The notes under the pieces: generated by a model
What the model was told of the DNA's origin: nothing
The model's database searches: none
What the model saw: only the letters and a program-made list of their open reading frames with translations
Assembly (NCBI RefSeq): GCF_000003815.2
Contig: NC_049981.1
Span: 28,794,917-28,858,916 of the forward strand
Source of the DNA: Branchiostoma floridae
Taxonomy: Eukaryota > Chordata > Leptocardii > Amphioxiformes > Branchiostomatidae
Length of the DNA: 64,000 nucleotides
Direction: 5' to 3'
Position numbers and translations under genes: made by a program
Shown: positions 43,501-64,000 of the stretch, one piece after another
Position numbering within the stretch: the stretch's first letter is position 1
Layout: every line of letters starts with the position of its first letter

Positions 43501-46036
43501 ATTTAAGAAATACCGTTCATGGATACAAAAGTTACGTCTTTTAGAATATGCACTTGTATCTGTTGGAAAACACATGTGTTAGACTGCGGGGGCACTTCAT
43601 TTTAATAATTTCTGTCACCAGATATGAATTGTGGCTTTCAGCTTGCGTCAGTTTTGAATTTCAGATCACTGACATATCTTACATGGTCTTATAGTCTTTG
43701 GCAATAGGCACCTCAAAAGAATGGTGCGTACAAGCACCGTGAACGCCACTATTTGACTTCTGCTTTTTGTAGTTGATCTCTTGAAGCGATACAAACCAAG
43801 AACTCTTGGTATTCTGGCTGGCAGCGTTGCCTGAACGTAAGTATGTGGGAACAAATTCTTCATTTTTGACATTCATGGCTTCAATCGAGCACAGCATTCC
43901 TCGGCGATAACAAACTGAATGCTTGATTAAGATCTAGGCGACTATCTGGTATTGTGAAGATGTCCTACCGACACACGTTTGACATACTGACAATGAGAAC
44001 GTCCTGTGTTGTTAGTGATAGGCACGTGTTCGGCACATAGTTACTGTCAGTGGCACTGAAGTTTACCCAACAAAACACATGCATGGGAAGAGCCCGTCTG
44101 TCTAGTCACTCATTGTCAGAAATATGACGATTAGGGCTATCCTGACTTCATTTTCTATATTCTGTCTAATTTTTTTTTGTCCATCGCGACCACGACATTA
44201 TTAGTCTTACTCATGACATAATTGAAGCGATAAAATGTTCTTAATCACACACCCTATCCGTGATGACCTACAAATGTGTCCGTAAATCGTGCGCGCATAC
44301 AATGACAGTGCTGTGTCATTTGCCTACTGGATATCGAGCAAACACTCACGTTGTAGGTAGTGTCTATAAAGGATTTAGAAATGGACAAACTACGGTGTTA
44401 AGCACAAAGCACACTGAGAATAGTCTTTCCAGCTAGGAGACAGTGTTTACAGTACAGTACACGCCTTTAGGAGAATCTGAGATACATCAGTATGTCCTAA
44501 GTCGATCATGGAAGGTTTGCTGAGCGCTCTGCCTCAGTTTACAGTGAGGTGCCCCCGGGCGATCTGATGGCAGTACCGTAGAGCACGAACTGGCGTGTAT
44601 CCAGGTGCCAAAGGTGGGCCTCACACAACACTGGCAGTTTGGGGGAATGTTTCATGTGCATACGGCGTAACTCTGCCTTCCAAATAAACCATTCCAGCAC
44701 CGCGAAACACGTCGTGAGTACATCGTTCCTGGCTTCCCATAACGTTTCCGGAAAATTCTGGGTTCAGGACAACATCAACCATTTTTAGCTGAATGAAATA
44801 TTCACAGGTGGTTTATGAAATAGAGAGACAAGTCAGATTTCGACTCTCAAACCGTGTACGGCCGGTGTGATTGCAAAACCATTGACACAACTGTACATGT
44901 ATCGATCTCCTAACTTAGCACGGTGTTGACTTCTTGTTTGTAGAAAGAAAAATCAATTTACAATCCCATTATAGTCTAAACAACACATAAGTATACAGAT
45001 GCCTTTACTGAAACCAACTCCGTGTATTGCCACTTCTTATCTAACTGTAATAACATGGGACTTATGATTGGGTGATTTTCTATTGTAGTTTCAAGTACTG
45101 CGTACTGAAATTGTCCTCAGATTGTAACACTTGGGTTACCACGACCACGAGTTTGTTATAGCAATAGTGATGTCCACTACAGGTAGTACTTAGGAGTAAT
45201 ACGAGACGTCTCCCATCACAGTCAGTGCAACAAAATACAGAAAGAGTAGAGTAAGAAATCTCTCCTAGTCTCCTAGCCTAGTCACAGAGGGACTAGCATC
45301 GTTCTTAACTCACCTGTAGAAGAAGGTACAGTTCAGCTGTGTGACCGGAAGCTATCTGGTTCCTATACCGACGAGGTGTGGGAGAAGCCCTACCCGAGTC
45401 AATCAATACTCGATCACGGCACGGTCTGGGCGTCCTGAGCTCGATTTCCACACGCGAGCGAAGACTACACCTGACTTACAAACTTTCCTTAGTTTTCCCA
45501 ACACACCTGTTCCTTGAGAGCGTCCCAGTTGAGAAGCGTGGGACTTGTATATCGTAAGAGTCGGGTCTGGCTTTGTTAACAAGGCAGTGTTTGCCTGTGT
45601 TGTGGTGAGGCCGACTCAGGTTGGACGGGGTAGTGATTGTTGAAGTTGCTAGGCAACAGCGCCTTGTCGCGCGACAGGTGACACAATGATAGCACCTTAG
45701 GCCCGGGGCAGTGAGCGCACACAAACGCTAACAACCACAGCAACTAGCCTTAGACAGTTTTTAGAAAAAATACAATCGTATGTATTTGGTTGTTTTTGTA
45801 TGAAATAGCTATTTGAAAGCAACCCGAGGTACATGTACTTCTTAACTTCAATACTTGCTTCGGATTGTAAAGTGTTCTGACCGCAACAAAACGACCGAGT
45901 TCGCCCGAGGTGATCTCAACGAAGCCTTGTTTATGGGCCGCCACAAAGATTGTATAAAATCCTAGCAGCCGACAGCACAGACTTGGCGAATCAACCTTTC
46001 CACACAAAATATGGAGTTGCGTATAGTGTCCCGAGC

Positions 46037-46275
46037 TAGCCTGGTATCCAGCCGTATTATAGCCGAGCTAAATTAGCCTCTACCAGGCTCCGTGGATCGG
46101 TAGAATCATTATCCTCACCACCTTCGTGGTGAGGAAACGTACTCTTCTGGCCGGCTAACTCCCTTAGCGTACTATAGACTCTATTTGTCCGATTTCTACA
46201 ATTAGACCACCGATCCACGAAGCCTGGTAGAGGCTAGAGCTAAATACGGCTCAGCCGCAGCTGGATACCATGCCA
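46037..46275. mobile_element. Small TAG-type MITE split by a second MITE
   Basis: Outer ends TAGCCTGGTATCCAGC and GCTGGATACCATGCCA, flanked by GTCCCGAGC (46028-46036) and GTCCCAAGC (46276-46284), 9 bp with one mismatch. Without the inner insertion and its duplication the element is only about 67 bp, almost entirely palindrome. Confidence 0.75.
46074..46236. mobile_element. Inner TAG...CTA MITE, 163 bp, perfect 9-bp TSD
   Basis: Ends TAGCCTCTACCAGGCT and AGCCTGGTAGAGGCTA, with ATCGGT/ACCGAT further in. Flanked by GAGCTAAAT on both sides (46065-46073, 46237-46245). Inserted inside the element at 46037-46275. The right half is also present at 3706-3783. Confidence 0.88.
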
Positions 46276-46994
46276 GTCCCAAGCTACTCATGATACTTGT
46301 ATGTCGTATGCCGAGCTTTCATGGGAATATCATGAGCGAATTATAGCTGGTTTGTTTAATTACATGGTCGAAACGTTTGTCGAAGTACAACGCTTTCCTG
46401 GAACTTTTCTTGTGGCCCTGAAATTACACAATCTGTAGAAAAGCAGCATAAGGTCTCATTACACAATTAGATCGCCCCATTGAATTCAATGCTTTAACAC
46501 ACAACTTCTATGTCCGCAAATCCAATTAAAACACAGTCTATTTGGAGATGTTTTGCTTTCTAATGTAAGCACACACGTTTGTTAGACAATAAAAAAATGT
46601 TCACCCAAATCTAGCCGACGCAACGATTTCTATCACATTTCAAAATGCACCTAGCCGCTATCCGCTAGAGGTCGTTTTCAATACCCGGAGCCTGACCGGA
46701 GCACTCAGTACAAATAAACGTAAACGTCCGAGGATCGATCGGGTCACGAAACTTTCGTGCATGATCATGCCAGTAATACACAAGCTTTCATCGAAATTCC
46801 TTTTCATATCAGTTATGGTTTATTAATGGGAATTTATGGTCCACCTAAAACAACACACTCGAAGTAATGCAGGAATGAGACCATAACCACGCGGTGACCT
46901 ACATAGAATGCCACACTGTTTCTTGGCCTTCAACCCAAGACAGTCTTTTCACAGAACAAGAAGGGTAGAGTAGAGTAGAGTTCACATAAAGAAA

Positions 46995-47060
46995 CTCTTT
47001 TTACACAACCACTGCTTTATTTCCACATACGTTTCGGAAATAAGCCGTGGTTGTGTAAAG
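46995..47060. repeat. Hairpin inverted repeat
   Basis: CTCTTTTTACACAACCACTG...GTGGTTGTGTAAAG with an inner GCTTTATTTCC/GGAAATAAGC arm; loop ACATACGTTTC. Possibly a small MITE; no TSD identified. Confidence 0.5.
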
Positions 47061-48809
47061 ATGTAAAGAGCGCCAATCCGATTAAACAATGACTAGTATT
47101 CATGGCAGCCTGTGCACAGTTGAATTGCGCCTCTCTTCTGTAGTGTATGGAACTGCAACGTGGAGGCTTTGCCTAGCGTTGCAACATACACCACTTGTGA
47201 CACACACACGTGGTCAACTTTTTGAATCCAAATTAGTACACGATCATTCATCCATTCATCTAGCCTGCTACAGAAAAGGTTAAACATGAGATGAACATGG
47301 TTATACTTTTTTACCAGTTCAGTCTAAGGAAACGTCTGCAGTACTCACCTTCGTCGCTAGAAAAAAAACCTGAATTGCACACGTCTCCATCTTCCATCAA
47401 AACAGGTCCCCGTTTTATGATCTCTAACAGGCTTTTAGCACCTCACTGTGAAGTCATCGAGGTTTATCACGAGGTTCATTTTTGCAGGCCCTTGGTGTTG
47501 GGTGCTGGGGTGAAAATCCAACAGCGTCAATATAGAGATCAATACAAGTTTATATTACATTGTACATGTTTTGTACAACTATTGATGTTTTGTTTTTTCC
47601 CTTGAACCCACAGACGTGAAGTCTCTTCAAGTTCAACCTATTCACGCATTGAACCTCCATCGCCTTTGAACTTCTGTGGTAAAAAAAAGCTTAAAACTAC
47701 TTGTCTCATCGTCAATAAAGAAAGAAAGAAAGAAAGTGAATGCTCATGTCTATTGGAAAGAAAGGATATCAGGTGATATCAGGTTTCTGGTAAAAAAAAA
47801 AGGATCTCACCGTGACGTACAAACGTGACATGAATGCGACAACAATCTCTTGGCTTTGGCATTTATCAAAACCAGACGACTATTAAGAGACGATGACGCC
47901 ATCACCAGAACCATTGACCCGGAGATGGCTCCCTATAAAAGTGCCCCCTTCTCTCCTCCCTCTTCCCACGGAGCTCCCACGGCGTGCTACCGTTTGACGG
48001 GTTCCTGTGAAGTGCTTCTGTTTATATTTCCTAAACTCTGGTGCAGTCTAATAATCTTCAAGCAGGCGTGAGATGGAAGATTGTAACCTTGTATAGCCTG
48101 GCTGTCCAGTTTTGCTGACGGGCGACCGTTCCATGTAAGGAAAAAAGGATATCCATAGAACGTTTCCCAAGCAACTTCAAGCAGAAGTTGAAAATCTAAT
48201 ATTTTAGTAATAATCTATACCGTTTTTTCAAACATACGATGATTACTCTACAAATTTACAAAAGCGGGACAACTTTTGAGAGTGTTAGTAACTTACGACC
48301 TTGTCTTCCTGTATCTACTCGGAGATTAGCCTCAAAATTGCATCCAGATTAGGATGATTTATCTGGTCGTAACAATAAATTCTACACTCAACTAGTGATC
48401 ACTAGTCTACACTACAAAAAGGTTAACATCTTTGTAGATTCCCGCAGCCACGCTCTCTGGATGTCCTGCTGGATATTTGGACATAATTTGTACCCGGGTT
48501 AGGTTCGCATGAGTAATGTTACAAGCTATGCCTTCAGAGTCCCCTGAGACTTCTGTCTTGTAAGAACATAAACATACGGACCTTGGTGGGAGGGGCGAGA
48601 AAACAGCGCGAAACAAAGTACACATCCATCGTCTTCACAAAAAAATCAGAAAGGAAATATTTACATTAGTACAAGCGAACGATTGATTGATTGACACGCG
48701 AAAGTTGATTTATTTTACAATATATACATATGTATCATTTTTTTATTATAAGAAACATAACATTTTAACAAGCCAGTTGAATAAAATATACATTTGTATC
48801 TGAATCTGA

Positions 48810-49206
48810 GTGTACGTTATCTTTATACAATGTAATACCGTTCCCATGTCTTTATGTATTAATATTACGTCCAGCCTACGTGTTATATGTTTTAAATGTA
48901 ATGTGAAAATAGATCTCAAAACCATCATACTAGGTCATAAAACAGATTATCCATTCAAAGTATCCGATACCTATGGCACCAGTAATTTATTGATTAATAT
49001 AGTAAAATATGTGATATTCAAGAACTGGTGCAGAAACCAAAGTAAGGGAAAACAGACTGGTGATGTATCCAGATTTTTTAAAGCTGACTGCTTATTGTAT
49101 CTTAGCGTTGCTAAGAAACAGCACAGAATTGTCCTGGCATACTTGTGATCTGTAATGTGATGTTGTATTTTATTGAATAAAGCTTGTAAAAAAAAAATAA
49201 AAAAAA
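48810..49206 (+). mobile_element. 5'-truncated non-LTR retrotransposon with poly(A) tail
   Basis: A 112-residue open frame ends at 49148. It includes NLLINIVKYVIFKNWCRNQ, which resembles the C-terminal tail of L1/I/RTE-type reverse transcriptase proteins, though without a clear family match. AATAAA lies at 49176-49181 and an A-rich tail at 49187-49206. The 5' boundary is not defined. Confidence 0.55.
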
Positions 49207-49587
49207 GTAAGGCACGTTGATCAAATCAAGTGTTACAACTCCACAACAAACGATGGTAGTACATAGGATGGCAACGAGTTCACCACAATCGTGCTTTACA
49301 CTATTACAGTACATGTACTATAACGTTATGTACATTACCGTGATTACACAATTGAACTTTTAAAGTTAGAGTAGAGTACTAGTAGAGTAGAGTTCGTAGG
49401 AGTTGTGATACGTGAATATCTGAGGACTACAAACTTGTCCCAAACCTGCGCTGTGGAGGAATCGGAAACTATGTAATATATACGAAGCCAGTTGAGGATC
49501 TTGACCCTATAGCCAATGAGTCAGCTTCAGTTCAGTAGACCCTGGAAACAGTCCTGGATCCAGGCTAGGCTAGCAGTCGGTCCAGGT

Positions 49588-49786
49588 TAGTCTCTACCAG
49601 ACTCCGGATCGCTGGAAAATCGTAGAAATGGAACAAATAGAGAGGAATATAACCGGCCAGGGAACAGCTCGCGATCCGCGGTCGCGTTACTGTTGCCTAG
49701 CCGGCTATATTCCTCTGGCCGGCATACTCCTCTATTTGTACCATTTCTACGATTTTTTGCAGCGACTCGGAGTCTGGTAGAGACTA
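49588..49786. mobile_element. TAG...CTA MITE, 199 bp, perfect 9-bp TSD
   Basis: Ends TAGTCTCTACCAGACTCCG and CGGAGTCTGGTAGAGACTA, flanked by GGTCCAGGT (49579-49587, 49787-49795). Long internal arms (ATCGTAGAAATGG, CAAATAGAG) make it a near-complete palindrome. Same superfamily as 46074-46236. Confidence 0.9.
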
Positions 49787-50104
49787 GGTCCAGGTAGAGC
49801 TCACGCCCGTCGGTAATGTGAGCCGGGCCGGATACGGTACAGACTCAGCCGGTACTCCACAAGGGCAGGGAGAGGTTTCCAGCACGGCGCGCTGGGGCCT
49901 CGGCTTTGGGACAAAACATCTGGAAACCATTGCGTTTTGACAGGAGGGTGCCAAACGTGCCACGGTGCTGAACTTTCACCCCGGCTAGCTGAGGGGCCCT
50001 GGCGAGACATCCTCAGAAAATAACAAAAGAGTAGAAAATGGAACGCTATTGCATCTGACGGTACAGATATAGCGGTACAAACGAGCGCCGTTGTCCTCAC
50101 GTGT

Positions 50105-50630
50105 GGATAATAACGGTTCTCAACAGCTGCAGTTAGAGTGCTAACGGGCAGGGGCCATCCAAGTTGTCTGTGTGTGTGTGAGTGTGAATGGTGTGAGAGA
50201 CGAGATTAAAATGCACACGGTTCCCTGTTGAGGCTTTTACACATCGTGTGGAAGGAAGAAGTGATGTGATAGATAGAAGAGAACACACCGAGCACGTCCC
50301 ACGAAGCCTTAAAAGTCCCTGCTGGGTTCTGGGCGGCCAAAAATATTGAGATTTATTTGTCAGCGCCGATAGCGGGGACCGTAATTGGTTGCCACGCATT
50401 CCTGAAGTCCCCCTTCGCCCCGATTTGCAAATTTTATGATTATGACTTTGATTGGCTCTTGGCCGGGTCCGGCGCGGGGAAAGGGGCGGTGATTGACGTG
50501 GCTGGAAAACAGGGAGAAGTTGGCAGGGGTAGGGCCGCTGTGGAGAGAGTATCGGACCGTACGGGCGCCACCGGACCATTGCTGGGATAGCCTCGGCACA
50601 GGAAGGGACTTCCACCGAAGGGCGGCCGCG
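50105..50630 (+). promoter_or_regulatory. ZCCHC24 promoter and 5' UTR region
   Basis: A GC-rich interval before the ZCCHC24 ATG. It contains two CCAAT boxes in reverse (ATTGG at 50384-50388 and 50451-50455), an octamer-like ATTTGCAAAT at 50423-50432 (POU-type) and a GC box GGGGCGG at 50483-50489. No TATA box is evident. A transcription start between 50490 and 50600 is plausible. Confidence 0.5.
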
Positions 50631-63617
<12,987 letters not shown>

Positions 63618-63637
63618 TGAAGTTTCCACGAAATCGT

Positions 63638-63760
63638 CTTCCGGGAGGGACGTAAAACGGGGGTCCCGTGCTCGAGGAGGTGCCTCGACCACGTTAAACA
63701 GCCTCATTACTCATACTGGGTACCTACTGGCTGGCAAAATACACCAGATGATTATTATTA
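63638..63760 (+). repeat. SINE-like dispersed repeat
   Basis: GGGACGTAAAACGGGGGTCC and CACGTTAAACAGCC resemble the internal part of the MITE at 26134-26619 (GGACGTTAAATGGAGGTCC, CACGTTAAAGAACCC). The family is not resolved. Confidence 0.35.
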
Positions 63761-63786
63761 TATGCTGTTAGGACATGACGTCACGG

Positions 63787-63868
63787 TAGCCTGGATACCA
63801 TACCCCAACCTCAAAATATATCTTTCGTTAGATACTTGAGATCGGGCTGGGGTTTGGTAACCAGGCTA
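63787..63868. mobile_element. Tiny TAG...CTA MITE, 82 bp, perfect TSD
   Basis: Opposite orientation to the copies at 62224 and 62592. Flanked by GACGTCACGG on both sides (63777-63786, 63869-63878). Confidence 0.9.
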
Positions 63869-64000
63869 GACGTCACGGCAGCCATACTAGTTTATTAACC
63901 TGGAAGAGTCAATAGCTCTGCATGTGTAGTCCGTGACCGATAGTCAGATAAATTCAAATTTACCCGGGGACTTGCGTCATCGTTACGTAAGTGAAAACTT

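Larger units (their letters stand above)
37639..50104. other. Gene-poor intergenic region
   Basis: No exon of a known family was recognised over 12.5 kb. It contains the C4orf17 upstream region (likely 5' UTR exon and promoter just above 37639), SINE-like sequence near 40441-40560, a nano-palindrome (39959), nested MITEs (46037-46275), a hairpin (46995-47060), a LINE tail (48810-49206), a MITE (49588-49786) and scattered AGAGT repeats. Two overlapping antiparallel open frames at 42644-43030 and smaller ones at 43666-43897 have no recognisable similarity. Confidence 0.5.

Noticed and set aside
43666-43897. Two minus-strand frames of about 70 codons
   Set aside because: No similarity recognised, they overlap in different frames, and there is no promoter or splice support.
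47934-47940. TATAAAA followed by a pyrimidine-rich stretch, suggestive of a core promoter
   Set aside because: No downstream exon or gene could be identified, so the motif alone is not reported as a promoter.

Overview
The window is animal nuclear DNA, most likely from an amphioxus (Branchiostoma). Genes are split by GT-AG introns, there are four assembly gaps (three of exactly 100 N), and short inverted-repeat transposons, SINEs and 5'-truncated LINEs are dense. The species call is an inference from gene content, intron structure and repeat style.

Layout: (1) 1-3065 has no recognisable exon and may be the 3' UTR of a gene to the left. (2) 3971-5127 (+) holds the last two exons of a small secreted ten-cysteine protein with a prokineticin/colipase-type cysteine pattern; its 5' end probably lies in the 640-bp gap. 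(3) 7873-19229 (-) is a complete 17-exon MTTP gene (microsomal triglyceride transfer protein large subunit, 871 aa). (4) 20287-24361 (+) is a complete 6-exon TRMT10A gene (tRNA m1G9 methyltransferase, 348 aa), head to head with MTTP. (5) 27184-37638 (-) is a 6-coding-exon orthologue of vertebrate C4orf17 (438 aa). (6) 37639-50630 is gene-poor. (7) 50631 to the right edge (+) holds the first exons of a ZCCHC24 orthologue, with a second candidate first exon at 55501-55560.

The order and orientation MTTP(-), TRMT10A(+), C4orf17(-) is the mirror image of human 4q23 as I remember it, so this is probably deep chordate microsynteny. MTTP loads lipid onto secreted lipoproteins in the ER, TRMT10A methylates tRNA, and C4orf17 is uncharacterised; no shared pathway is implied beyond the shared MTTP/TRMT10A promoter interval.

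The most unusual non-genic structures are three. First, a 3.66-kb nearly perfect palindrome (31978-35639) with a 9-bp target duplication; its core is a 51-bp minisatellite in which every unit carries consensus-like 5' and 3' splice sites. Second, four 'nano-palindromes' of 19-38 bp (CAAGGAG...CTTG), each flanked by a perfect 7-bp direct repeat. Third, a group of TAG...CTA inverted-repeat elements with 9-bp duplications, one nested in another. Several transposons end within 0-30 bp of splice sites, and one supplies part of an MTTP splice donor.
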